From the NCBI GenBank assembly GCA_035541455.1, contig DATKNH010000045.1:1-37200 (forward strand): a stretch of DNA of 37,200 nt. Direction: 5' to 3'. Positions 24,589 through 32,663 of this stretch are shown here, in pieces. Both the position numbers and the translations under genes were made by a program. Under the pieces are notes generated by a model, which had not been told where the DNA came from, made no database searches, and was given only the letters and a program-made list of their open reading frames with translations. The stretch comes from Syntrophorhabdales bacterium. Lineage in GTDB: Bacteria; Desulfobacterota; Syntrophorhabdia; Syntrophorhabdales; WCHB1-27. Positions within the stretch are counted from its first letter, which is position 1. Each line of letters begins with the position of its first letter.

Positions 24589-25722
24589 ATGCCATTCACA
24601 GAGACTGAAAAAAAGCGCAGACAAGAGGCCCTTCAGAAACTTCTCGCTGAGAAAGAGCTGCAGGCACTGGTGCTCATCGGCAACATGACGGTCGGCCACA
24701 GCTATCACGGCGACTTCAGGTGGTATACCGATAATCACATATTCTTCCAGCGGCAGGTGGCAGTGCTCTTTCCTGGGATTGACCCGATACTTTTCAACTA
24801 CTCAGATTTTTCGAAGCGAGCTTCAATGGAGCGGTCGATGGTGAAGGATGTGCGCGTGAGCACCAATTTCATCGCCGACACGGTGACTCTTATAAAAGCA
24901 CAAGGCGCAGCAAAAGGGAAAATCGGAGTCAACTTTGAGATGCTGCCCACAACGTGGTATCGCTACCTTCGCACCGAGCTCCCGGATGCCCAGTTGCTGG
25001 ATGTGCACGAGGATATCATGGCGATCCGCTTCCAGCACAGTGACGAAGAAATTGAGATTTACCGTAAAGGAGCGGCCCTGGCGGATCAAGGTTTCCAAGC
25101 CGCCCTTAACATGATACGGCCGGGAGTGACTGAGTACGAAATTGTGGCTGAGATAGAGTACGTTTCGCGCCGGCAGGGTACTGACGAACATTTCACGCTG
25201 ATCGGCTCCGGGCAGTTTTCATTCAACATGGAGCGGTCACTGCCGCTTCCTGTCAGCCCTTCTGAAAGAAAAATTCAGGCCGGCGAAAGTATTGTTCTTG
25301 AGATCACTCCGCGTTACAAGGGCTACTGGACGCAGCTCGTTCGCATGGTCAACGTTGGGAAGCCCAACGAAGAATTGCGAAAGATGCAAACCGTGGCCAG
25401 GGACGCCATTCGGCGCGGCATCGAAGAGATACAACCCGGGAGAAGAGTGAAAGATGTGGCTCTCGCCATGCAGGCATACATCGCCAAAACGGAGTTCGTG
25501 CCCAGGGCGCCTTTCGGTCATGTCTGCGGTATCGACCTGGTAGAAGAAAGGGTCAGCGTGGACAACGAGAGTCTCTTCATCCCAGGCTATGCAGCGATTG
25601 TGCATCCCCTGGTGCAGACAGCGGACGGCAAAAATGTGATATTCTGGGGCGAGACCTATCTCGCCACAAGAGAAGGATACGAGCGGCTCCACACAACGGG
25701 CGACGATCTCATAACGATTTAA
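24589..25722 (+). CDS. M24 (creatinase / prolidase-fold) protein with altered metal site
   Basis: The 377-residue protein has the two-domain creatinase/prolidase plan, with an N-terminal domain to about residue 150 and a pita-bread domain after it. The histidine of the third ligand region is present (GHVCGIDL) and the last glutamate probably too (WGETYLATREGYERL). The two aspartates that normally hold the dinuclear metal appear replaced: SIVLEITPRYKGYWTQLVRMV has E and Q where D and D are expected. Creatinase works without metal, so this may be an amidine or C-N hydrolase rather than a peptidase. It follows the TctC gene by 46 bp with an AAGGAG SD, most likely in one operon. Confidence 0.8.
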   Translation: MPFTETEKKRRQEALQKLLAEKELQALVLIGNMTVGHSYHGDFRWYTDNHIFFQRQVAVLFPGIDPILFNYSDFSKRASMERSMVKDVRVSTNFIADTVTLIKAQGAAKGKIGVNFEMLPTTWYRYLRTELPDAQLLDVHEDIMAIRFQHSDEEIEIYRKGAALADQGFQAALNMIRPGVTEYEIVAEIEYVSRRQGTDEHFTLIGSGQFSFNMERSLPLPVSPSERKIQAGESIVLEITPRYKGYWTQLVRMVNVGKPNEELRKMQTVARDAIRRGIEEIQPGRRVKDVALAMQAYIAKTEFVPRAPFGHVCGIDLVEERVSVDNESLFIPGYAAIVHPLVQTADGKNVIFWGETYLATREGYERLHTTGDDLITI

Positions 25723-26010
25723 GTCGCAATTGCGAGCATTCGGGCAGTGATAAGTTGGTCTTTTGCCGACTGGATATTGTCGACTCAACTTCGCTGCCGG
25801 AAGAACTTTTCCTCGGGTACCCGCTTGCGGGTGCGGCGACGTGAAGGACGGATTGGGACACCCTTTGGGTAGACGGCAGATTGAACTGTAGTAGCGGGGC
25901 ACCCGCGAGCTGCCACATTGATGTTCCGCGGGTCGCGCGGGGCGGAGCAGCGAAGGAAACAGTGTTTCGGCAGCGGCCCGCGTTGGGCATGAGTTCCAAG
26001 AGGTGACACT
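25723..26010. repeat. Gene-free gap with GC-rich palindromes
   Basis: No gene is seen here. CGGGTACCCGCTTGCGGGTG (25814-25833) is a palindromic unit almost identical to one at 9691-9708. A second, GGGGCACCCGCGAGC with a matching CCGCGGGT, spans 25896-25932. They split the putative operon between the M24 and epimerase genes. Confidence 0.55.
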
Positions 26011-26967
26011 ATGATCATGATTACAGGTGGTATGGGTTTTCTGGGCGGTTCGTTGGCGAAGCTTTTGTGTGAGCAGGGTGAGCGGGTACTCCTCACTATC
26101 CACAAGCAGAAAGAACTCGCCCCTTTTCTTGAACAATACCGGGACAAGAAGCTGTTCGTGGCCCCCCTCGATATCACAGACCTGGACGCAGTCGAGAAAA
26201 CAATCAAAGATCATAGCGTCAAGAGCATTATTCATGCGGCCTCGTCGTACGAGGCAAAGGGAAATCTCTACGATGCAATGCGGGTCAACGTGCTCGGCAC
26301 GATCAATATACTGGAAGCATCCGCCAGGACGGGTATCGGCAGGATCAGCGCGATCAGTACGGAAGCAGTCTACCAGGGCATAAAACAGAAAGAGCCATTG
26401 AAAGAAGAGTTGTTGCTCAGCGTAGAATCGGACCGCTACGTACCCGGGACCAAGAGGGCCGAAGAGAACATTGCCCTGCTCTATGCAGCAAAAGCGGGCC
26501 TCAATGTGGCCCTGATACGGGCCAGCAGAATCTACGGGCCTCTCTTCGCGGGCGTGAGGAGCCCGATGCACCGGATAGCCCAGTCTGCAGTGGACGGAAC
26601 GCCGTGCGAACTGCCGAACATTGACGAGGCCGAGGGGCATGACAATATCTACGTCAAGGACTGCGCCCGCGGTGTCATCATGATACACACCGCGGATAAG
26701 TTGAAGCACCGCATCTACAATCTCGGCATGGGGAAACTGACCACTTTCGGAGAGATAAGGGACGCGGTCTTGAAAGTGGCACCTGGAGCAAAGATTATCC
26801 TGGGTAAAGATCTCGGAGAGATCACCGCAACTAAATCAGCCCTCGACATCAATGCATGCCTCGATATAGGCCGAATCCGGGAAGAGCTGGGTTTTGGACC
26901 TGAGTACGACATTGACAAAGGCATGGCTGCCTATGTCACATGGCTCAAGGATAAAATCTATCTGTGA
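26011..26967 (+). CDS. NAD-dependent epimerase/dehydratase family protein
   Basis: The 318-residue protein is an extended SDR: N-terminal NAD(P) loop MITGGMGFLGGSL, DITDLD adenine-ring region, and catalytic tyrosine-lysine in YVPGTK, with the serine of ISTEAVYQ upstream. HDNIYVKDCARGVIM is typical of nucleotide-sugar epimerases, but many catabolic reductases share it. It sits with amidohydrolase, cyclase and SDR genes rather than sugar genes, so a small-acid or keto substrate is likelier. The SD AGAGGTGA precedes ATG. The next gene starts 41 bp on. Confidence 0.85.
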   Translation: MIMITGGMGFLGGSLAKLLCEQGERVLLTIHKQKELAPFLEQYRDKKLFVAPLDITDLDAVEKTIKDHSVKSIIHAASSYEAKGNLYDAMRVNVLGTINILEASARTGIGRISAISTEAVYQGIKQKEPLKEELLLSVESDRYVPGTKRAEENIALLYAAKAGLNVALIRASRIYGPLFAGVRSPMHRIAQSAVDGTPCELPNIDEAEGHDNIYVKDCARGVIMIHTADKLKHRIYNLGMGKLTTFGEIRDAVLKVAPGAKIILGKDLGEITATKSALDINACLDIGRIREELGFGPEYDIDKGMAAYVTWLKDKIYL

Positions 26968-27008
26968 CACGCGCGGCAAGGCCGTAATGAAAAGGAGCTG
27001 AGAGCACT

Positions 27009-27695
27009 ATGGTTATAAACCACGATATCATTGATCTGTCCCGTCCGATCCACACCAATATGCCGGTCTTCCCGGCCATAACCAAAACATATCTCGGTAT
27101 ATTCACGGCGCACAAGGATTCGGTAAAGCCGAACGGCGTCTCCCACCAATCGAACATTCTGGTAATGGGTGATCACGCAGGCACGCACATCGACGCGCCG
27201 CTTCACTTCAACCCTGCAGGTACGGGAATCGACCAGATGCCCGTCGACCTTTTGGCCGGAAACGCTATCATGCAGGATTACTCGGATAGAAAGCCCGGCG
27301 AGTCAGTAACCGCGGATGACGTGAAGACAAGACTGGAACGTTATCGTATCAATCCCAAAGACCTTACCTACATTCTCTTCCGCACAGACGCAGCTCCCCA
27401 CTACGGCACCGAAGCTTACTGGAGCCACTACCTCGAGATCCGAACTGATGCGGTAGAATGGATGCTCGATGAGGGCATTCTGATATTCGGCGTGGACGCT
27501 TCGACTGTAGATCACGCAGGCGATCGATCAACACACATGCTCATGAGGAAAAGGCCGTGCTACCATATAGAAAATCTGGTCAATCTCGACAGGCTTCCAC
27601 AGGACCGGATGTTTACGTTCATCTGCGCGCCCTTGCTCATGAGAGATTCGAGTGCGTCACCCATCAGGGCGTTTGCGCTTGTTTCCCGAAAATAA
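27009..27695 (+). CDS. Cyclase-family (COG1878, kynurenine-formamidase-like) hydrolase
   Basis: The 228-residue metal hydrolase shows the family signature GDHAGTHIDAPLHF (H-x-G-T-H-x-D) near residue 57, the catalytic-site ligands of manganese or zinc, and a later IFGVDASTVDHAG typical of the fold. Family members include arylformamidase and hydrolases that open lactams or isatin. Reaction here unknown; a ring- or amide-opening step would fit the amidohydrolase and SDR neighbours. SD AAGGAG is slightly far (12 bp) from ATG. The amidohydrolase gene follows after 53 bp. Confidence 0.85.
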   Translation: MVINHDIIDLSRPIHTNMPVFPAITKTYLGIFTAHKDSVKPNGVSHQSNILVMGDHAGTHIDAPLHFNPAGTGIDQMPVDLLAGNAIMQDYSDRKPGESVTADDVKTRLERYRINPKDLTYILFRTDAAPHYGTEAYWSHYLEIRTDAVEWMLDEGILIFGVDASTVDHAGDRSTHMLMRKRPCYHIENLVNLDRLPQDRMFTFICAPLLMRDSSASPIRAFALVSRK

Positions 27696-27748
27696 CTGTA
27701 GCGCATGACTGGAAAGATCCTACGCTGAACCAAGGGGGAGGAGGACGC

Positions 27749-28720
27749 ATGATCATTGATACGTATTCTCATCATATCTCAGCGACCAATATCGAAATAA
27801 TCGAAAAGGGGCGAAGGGCTCGCCAGGCAGCCGACAAGGAGGGCTCGAAGAAATTTCCATGCCCTGTGGAGAACGCGGACCCTGAGGCACGGCTCCGCAT
27901 TCTGGACAAGTATGGTATCGACGTGCAGGCAGTCTGTCTCACGATGGAAACCCTGGACGGCTTCGATACGGACACAGCGGCCGAAATATGCACCCGAGCG
28001 AATAATGACAATTACACCTTGTGCAAGGCGCATCCCGACAGATTCGTCAATATCTGCGCGGTCTCGCTCCTTGACATGAAGAGGGCCATGCATGAACTCG
28101 AGCGGTGCATCAATGAATTGGACTGCCGCGCGGTCACGGTGGCCACAAATCAGCGTGGGAAAGGCCTCGATTCCGTTGAGTACTTTCCTTTTTACGAGAA
28201 AATCTCCAAACACGATCTCCCGCTCTTCCTGCATCCCTGCAACTGGGAATCGTATCCTCTTGCTGATGAGAGCCAGTGGATGTTCATGTCCCGTTTCGGA
28301 TGGCCGTTCGATTCGACGCTGGCAGTCTGGAGACTCATTTTCGGAGGAGTCATGGACCGCTACCCTGCCCTCAAAATAGTGATGCATCACCTTGGAGCTA
28401 TGTACCCTTATTTTGCCGGCAGGATTGATTCCGGTATGGTGGCCCTCAGGAAAAAGCTTCCGAGGGATTTCTCTGAATACTGGAAAAATATTTACGCAGA
28501 CGACGCTCTCAGTGCCGGGCCTCCTGAGGCATATGCCTGCGGCTATGCTTTTCTGGGTCCGGATCACGTTTTGTACGGGACGGATTACCCGTTCGGCCCT
28601 GAAGCGGGCGAGCGGTTTGTGAGGGCTAACCTGGAGGGTCTCACATCTCTTAAGATCCCTCCTGCCGACATGAATAAGATACTCTCAGGAAATGCAAAGA
28701 AGCTTCTCAAGATAGCCTGA
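27749..28720 (+). CDS. Amidohydrolase-2 (COG2159) family enzyme
   Basis: This 323-residue TIM-barrel enzyme belongs to the same family as the product of 19668-20678. Metal-site segments are IDTYSHH at the N terminus, LFLHPCNW after strand 5, MHHLGAMYPYF after strand 6 and GTDYPFG with the strand-8 aspartate. The first histidine of D-x-H-x-H is again tyrosine. Relatives hydrolyse, hydrate or decarboxylate unsaturated and aromatic acids. The ATG at 27749 has GGGGGAGGAGG upstream; a longer frame to 27557 would overlap the cyclase gene. It is part of a tight plus-strand series. Confidence 0.85.
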   Translation: MIIDTYSHHISATNIEIIEKGRRARQAADKEGSKKFPCPVENADPEARLRILDKYGIDVQAVCLTMETLDGFDTDTAAEICTRANNDNYTLCKAHPDRFVNICAVSLLDMKRAMHELERCINELDCRAVTVATNQRGKGLDSVEYFPFYEKISKHDLPLFLHPCNWESYPLADESQWMFMSRFGWPFDSTLAVWRLIFGGVMDRYPALKIVMHHLGAMYPYFAGRIDSGMVALRKKLPRDFSEYWKNIYADDALSAGPPEAYACGYAFLGPDHVLYGTDYPFGPEAGERFVRANLEGLTSLKIPPADMNKILSGNAKKLLKIA

Positions 28721-28759
28721 GAACGAACACGATCAGCAGAAATAGTCGGGAGGTAAACC

Positions 28760-29524
28760 ATGGGAGTGCTGGATGGTAAAATCTGTGTGATCACCGGAGG
28801 CGCAGGCAGCCTCGGACTTGCGAGCGCATCCCTCTTTCTGAGCGAGGGTGCCAAAGTCATGCTGGTCGACAGCAACGAGGAGTCGCTCGCTCGCGCCGTC
28901 GATTCCATCAAAGCGCACAACGATACCGTAGACAGCACAAAGGCCGATGTGTCCAGCTTCCAGGAGACACAGAATTACATCAATCGCACAGTCGCCAGAT
29001 GGGGCAAGATCGATGTTCTGTTCAGCAACGCGGGACACAGCGGTACCACCAGCCCGATTACAAACTATCCGGAAGATATCTTTGATACGGTTATGGCGGT
29101 CAACGTTCGCGGCTCGTTCCTTGCCTGCAAGTACGGTCTGCCCCAGATGAAGGACGGCGGCAGCATTATCATTACCTCGAGCATCATGGGTGTCACATCA
29201 AGCCCGAACTCCTGCGCATATGTAACATCCAAGCACGCGCTCGTGGGGCTCATGCGCACAGTCGCAAAGGAAGTTGCGGTACGGCGGATCAGGGTTAATG
29301 TCCTCGCGCCGGGTCCGATCGATAATGCCTTCCAGACTGAGATTGAAAGACGGATCAGTGCCGTTACCGGGCAGGACGGCACCGCGATGATCAATGCGCG
29401 CATCCCCCTCGGGCGACACGCAAGACCCGAGGAAATCGCGCGCCTTGCGCTTTTTCTCGCTTCAGATCAGAGCAGTTTTTCAACGGGGAGTATTTTTCTG
29501 GCCGACGGAGGCATGAACGCTTAA
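28760..29524 (+). CDS. Short-chain dehydrogenase/reductase
   Basis: The 254-residue classical SDR has TGGAGSLGLAS (cofactor loop), LFSNAG, catalytic serine in ITSSIMG and Y-x-x-x-K in YVTSKHALVG, ending in FLADGGMNA. Residues after the second strand (VDSNEE) have an acidic start, favouring NAD over NADP. It should oxidise an alcohol or reduce a ketone of the substrate handled by the preceding enzymes. GGGAGGT precedes ATG. It is last in the series and convergent with the minus-strand TctC gene, 51 bp away. Confidence 0.9.
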   Translation: MGVLDGKICVITGGAGSLGLASASLFLSEGAKVMLVDSNEESLARAVDSIKAHNDTVDSTKADVSSFQETQNYINRTVARWGKIDVLFSNAGHSGTTSPITNYPEDIFDTVMAVNVRGSFLACKYGLPQMKDGGSIIITSSIMGVTSSPNSCAYVTSKHALVGLMRTVAKEVAVRRIRVNVLAPGPIDNAFQTEIERRISAVTGQDGTAMINARIPLGRHARPEEIARLALFLASDQSSFSTGSIFLADGGMNA

Positions 29525-29575
29525 GAGTGCGGTTGCAACTTCCGGCACCGCGGGCTTCACACATATAAACGGGTA

Positions 29576-30556
29576 CTACTTGCCCACGTAGAGACCCAGC
29601 TCCTTCAGAATAGGAATACCGACAGCCTCCTGTTTCCTTATTTCCTCCCTGACAAATTCAGGTCCGCCGAACCTTGGGGCTTCACCAACCCTCTCGATGC
29701 CCTTCCTTGTCTCCGGGTCCTCAGTTATTTTCTTGCACGTCTCCGCAAGCACCTTCCTGATTGGCTCCGGGGTATCTCTGCGCACGTAGAGCCCGAAGAA
29801 GGCCGGCAGAACCGCATTCGGAAAGCCGAGTTCCACCGCAGTCGGCACGTCGGGGTGATCTTTGAATCGTTTGTCGGTATAGAACATCAGGTACCTCGCT
29901 TTCCCAGCCGCGACTTGCTCTGACATCGCCCCATAGGCCAGGCTCGCCGCATCAACGTGTCCGCCCAGCAGCGCCACGAGCGCCTCAGCCGTTCCTTTGT
30001 ACGGCACATCGATGGTCGCGATTCCCGCCTTGCGAAATATAACCATCCCACTCATGTGAAGTCCTATCCCGCGCCCAACGTGCGCCCATTTGAACTGGCC
30101 CTGGGCTTTCCTCGCGTAATTCAGGAGGTCATCGAAGTTCTTAAAAGAAGAGTCTCCCTTCACTACCATGCCCATCTTCAGCTCCACGAAGTTTGCAAGT
30201 GGTGCAAGGTCATCCGGATCGAACGGGACTTTCTGAGTCTTGGTCGTGGTTGCAAAAAAGACATGTGCACCCCAAAAGACTTTATATCCGTCAGGCTTCG
30301 AACTGATCACATCAGCCGCGGCGAGTGCACCGCCGGCACCGGGTTTATTGACCACCACCATGGGCTGGCCAAAATATTTTGACCCGACGTCCGTGATAAC
30401 CCTGAGGAGAATGTCTGTAGTGCTGCCCGGCGCGTAGGGGCAGATGATCTCCAGAGGCTTCTCAGGATAAGGAGCTGCCGAGACCAGTCCAGTCCAAAAA
30501 ACTCCGGTAAAAAGAAGGACCGCTACACACGTGAGGAAGAGACCCCTTTCTCTCAT
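29576..30556 (-). CDS. TctC/Bug-type periplasmic solute receptor (orphan)
   Basis: The 326-residue product starts with a signal peptide (MRERGLFLTCVAVLLF) cleaved near SAAP, and continues PYPEKPLEIICPYAPGSTTD and DVPYKGTAEALVALLGGHV, both hallmarks of the family. The ATG at 30556 has GAGAGG; a longer frame has no better start. It is the only gene on the minus strand between two plus-strand catabolic groups and has its own promoter. With no TctAB at its side it must share a channel, possibly that of the 34121-37200 system. Confidence 0.9.
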   Translation of the reverse strand: MRERGLFLTCVAVLLFTGVFWTGLVSAAPYPEKPLEIICPYAPGSTTDILLRVITDVGSKYFGQPMVVVNKPGAGGALAAADVISSKPDGYKVFWGAHVFFATTTKTQKVPFDPDDLAPLANFVELKMGMVVKGDSSFKNFDDLLNYARKAQGQFKWAHVGRGIGLHMSGMVIFRKAGIATIDVPYKGTAEALVALLGGHVDAASLAYGAMSEQVAAGKARYLMFYTDKRFKDHPDVPTAVELGFPNAVLPAFFGLYVRRDTPEPIRKVLAETCKKITEDPETRKGIERVGEAPRFGGPEFVREEIRKQEAVGIPILKELGLYVGK

Positions 30557-30585
30557 GCGATTACCTCTCCATTGGGTGATTCCAG

Positions 30586-30614
30586 AAGATACCAGTACGG
30601 CCATTTCCCGTCAA
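30586..30614 (-). promoter_or_regulatory. Predicted promoter of the minus-strand TctC gene
   Basis: On the minus strand TTGACG (30609-30614), exactly 17 bp, TATCTT (30586-30591), about 30 bp before the ATG at 30556. It is divergent from the promoter at 30649. Confidence 0.55.
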
Positions 30615-30648
30615 GCTCTTCCCCTCCCTGCCGGCTCTCAAAAAAAGA

Positions 30649-30676
30649 TTGACACCGTCCCCAGATCTGCTATCAT
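30649..30676 (+). promoter_or_regulatory. Predicted promoter for the DUF6282 gene
   Basis: TTGACA (30649-30654), 16 bp, TATCAT (30671-30676). The leader to the GTG start is about 50 bases. The -10 box lies within an 18-bp palindrome. Confidence 0.6.
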
Positions 30677-30686
30677 TAATGACAGC
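30669..30686. promoter_or_regulatory. 18-bp palindrome over the -10 box, candidate operator
   Basis: GCTATCATTAATGACAGC equals its own reverse complement except for one position per arm. It covers the -10 box and probable transcription start, the place for a repressor. The GntR protein encoded at 32663-33304 is the obvious candidate. A looser TGCT...AGCA pair follows at about 30692. Confidence 0.5.
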
Positions 30687-30731
30687 AAAAGTGCTGAACA
30701 CTTATAGCAATAACGATGGAGGTCATCTAAC

Positions 30732-31610
30732 GTGAACCCTATATTGAGCGAAGCGTACGATCTGCACGTGCATTCGGCTCCCGATGTACTCCCAAGGAAG
30801 ATGGACGATGTTGAAATGGCCCAGAGGATCATCACATCCGGCATGAAAGGATACGCCATTAAGTCGCACTACTTTTGCACTTCAGAACGTGCGCAGACGA
30901 TCCGAAAGATATTTCCCAGCTGCAATGCCATCGGCACCATCACGTTGAACAGCTCGGTCGGTGGCATCAATCCCATGGCTGTGGAGATGGCCGGCCGCTC
31001 GGGGGCCAAGCTGGTCTGGTTTCCGACCGTTGATTCGCAGCACGAGCTTGCCCATCTTGCCAGCAGCCCGTCCCAGAAACTTCCCTACTGGGCACAGATT
31101 AAGGAACAGATGAAGGCCGAGGGAATTGTTGCGCCTACCATCTGCATTCTCAAAGACGGCACATTGAAAGATGAGGTCTTCAGCGTCCTCGATATCATTG
31201 CCCGCTTCAACATGATCCTCGCCACCAGCCACGTTTCCAAGGAGGAAGCCTTCGCCCTTGTAAAGGCAGCAAAAGAACGCAAGGTGGAGCGGATCATCAT
31301 CACCCATGTGGATTTTCCATCCACCTTTTATGCGGTCGAGGAGCAGAAGGAAATGCTCAAAAGCGGTGCATTCGTCGAGCACTGTTACACCACACCGGCA
31401 ACCGGCAAAGTTGCATGGGACGTAGCCATCGGGCAGATAAGGGCTATCGGTGCTGATCGCGTGGTGCTTGGCACCGATCTGGGGCAGACTACCGGTGTTT
31501 ATCCGGATGAAGGCCTGGCGCTGTATGCGGAAAAGTTGCTGCAAAACGGCTTCTCCGAGTCGGAGGTGAGGACGATGATCGTCAAGAACCCGACCTCGCT
31601 TGTCGAGTGA
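30732..31610 (+). CDS. DUF6282-type metal-dependent hydrolase-like protein
   Basis: The 292-residue protein begins with a PHP/amidohydrolase-like metal motif, AYDLHVHSAPD. Further candidate ligands are in IIITHVDFPS, FVEHCYTTP and the late aspartate of VLGTDLGQT, so a TIM-barrel hydrolase with metal is likely. It resembles proteins annotated DUF6282, whose reaction I do not know. The start is GTG with ATGGAGGT upstream. It opens the group that continues with galC, gntR and galB, separated from them by a 327-bp structured gap. A lactonase or isomerase feeding the 4-oxalomesaconate step would suit the context; this is conjecture. Confidence 0.75.
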   Translation: MNPILSEAYDLHVHSAPDVLPRKMDDVEMAQRIITSGMKGYAIKSHYFCTSERAQTIRKIFPSCNAIGTITLNSSVGGINPMAVEMAGRSGAKLVWFPTVDSQHELAHLASSPSQKLPYWAQIKEQMKAEGIVAPTICILKDGTLKDEVFSVLDIIARFNMILATSHVSKEEAFALVKAAKERKVERIIITHVDFPSTFYAVEEQKEMLKSGAFVEHCYTTPATGKVAWDVAIGQIRAIGADRVVLGTDLGQTTGVYPDEGLALYAEKLLQNGFSESEVRTMIVKNPTSLVE

Positions 31611-31653
31611 GCTTAGGAGGTAATGTCACGAGTTTTAGAAAGCTAGAACTGAA

Positions 31654-31884
31654 TTTTTATCACAGATGTACACAGATAGAAGCGAAGAGAGATAAAGACT
31701 GATGGCGTACTGGTGTCCAGCATTGTGATACCACGTCAATGCTGGACACACCTCAGCGCTGCGCGCAGGTCACCGCACCGGAGGTGCTGAGGGTTGACCG
31801 GAGGTGGCGTCTTATCACAACTCCGGTCAAGAAATATTCATCCGCTCTTATCTCTTTTCTGATCCGCTCTTATCCGTGATAAAG
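31654..31884. repeat. MITE-like element with terminal inverted repeats and three hairpins
   Basis: The ends TTTTTATCACAGAT (31654-31667) and ATCCGTGATAAAGA (31871-31884) are inverted copies matching at 12 of 14 positions. Inside are three stems: 31713-31725 with 31737-31749 (13 bp, perfect), 31751-31757 with 31786-31792 (7 bp), and 31794-31801 with 31823-31830 (8 bp). ATCCGCTCTTATC is directly repeated at 31840 and 31862. It fills the gap between the DUF6282 and aldolase genes. No protein frame is convincing. Confidence 0.65.
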
Positions 31885-31937
31885 AATGTATCTTGTGTGA
31901 GTTTCGACAGAACCGCTTAGGTGAAGGGAGATATCAG

Positions 31938-32663
31938 ATGGAGCGATATATCGTCAGAACCATTCCGCGCTGTGATGAAAAGACATGCAGCGAGTTTGCG
32001 CGGCTCGGGACAGCGACCGTCTACGAGGCACAGGGACAAACCGGGCTTCTCAACGACAGTATGAAGCCAATACAACAGGGACAAGCAGTCTGCGGCCCTG
32101 CTGTTACAGTGATCTGTCCTGCCGGTGACAACCTTATGGTTCACGCCGCCGTGGAGTGCTGCCAACCAGGCGATATCCTGGTTGTAACCACAGAAGGGGA
32201 ATCGAACAAGCACGGGATGATTGGCGAGTTGCTCGCCAAAAGCTTAATGAAGCGAGGAGTCAAAGGACTCATCATGGACGCCGGTGTGCGGGACACAGCG
32301 CAACTCCGAGAGCTTGGTTTCCCTGTTTGGACCGCGGCCGTTGTCTGCACGGGCACTACCAAGAACAAGGCCGGCTGGGTTAACGCCCCGGCTGTCTGTG
32401 CCGGCGCGCTTGTCGAACCCGGTGATCTAATAGTCGCCGATGATGACGGCGTCGTGGTCGTCAAGCGACCGGATATCGCCCATGCTCTCGAGCAATCGCT
32501 GGCCCGGGAAAAGAAAGAGCAAGGTACGACAAAGAAGATCGAAGAGGGGCAGCTCGGCATTGATTTCTACGGTTTCCGCGAAGCGCTCGCTAAACTGGGC
32601 GTGCGTTATTACGACACGCTGCAAGATGCACGTCGCTCAGCGAGTGGCGAACAGGAGAAGTAA
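31938..32663 (+). CDS. galC: 4-carboxy-4-hydroxy-2-oxoadipate aldolase (GalC/LigK, RraA fold)
   Basis: The 241-residue protein matches HMG/CHA aldolases over its whole length: TATVYEAQGQTGLL, AVTVICPAGDNLMVHAA, IGELLAKSLMKRG (pyruvate-site loop) and MDAGVRDTAQL with the catalytic arginine and metal-binding aspartate, then CAGALVEPGDLIVADDDGV. It would cleave 4-carboxy-4-hydroxy-2-oxoadipate to pyruvate and oxaloacetate using Mg or Mn. RNase E inhibitor RraA lacks the extended C-terminal arm present here. I chose ATG 31938, preceded by GAAGGGAG; a longer frame begins in the repeat element. Its stop overlaps the GntR start by one base (TAATG). A galB-like gene follows, which completes the pair of reactions. 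Confidence 0.85.
   Translation: MERYIVRTIPRCDEKTCSEFARLGTATVYEAQGQTGLLNDSMKPIQQGQAVCGPAVTVICPAGDNLMVHAAVECCQPGDILVVTTEGESNKHGMIGELLAKSLMKRGVKGLIMDAGVRDTAQLRELGFPVWTAAVVCTGTTKNKAGWVNAPAVCAGALVEPGDLIVADDDGVVVVKRPDIAHALEQSLAREKKEQGTTKKIEEGQLGIDFYGFREALAKLGVRYYDTLQDARRSASGEQEK

Noticed and set aside
25237-26709. 490-codon open frame on the minus strand
   Set aside because: It is antisense to the M24 and epimerase genes, both clearly recognisable by motifs, and its translation resembles no family.
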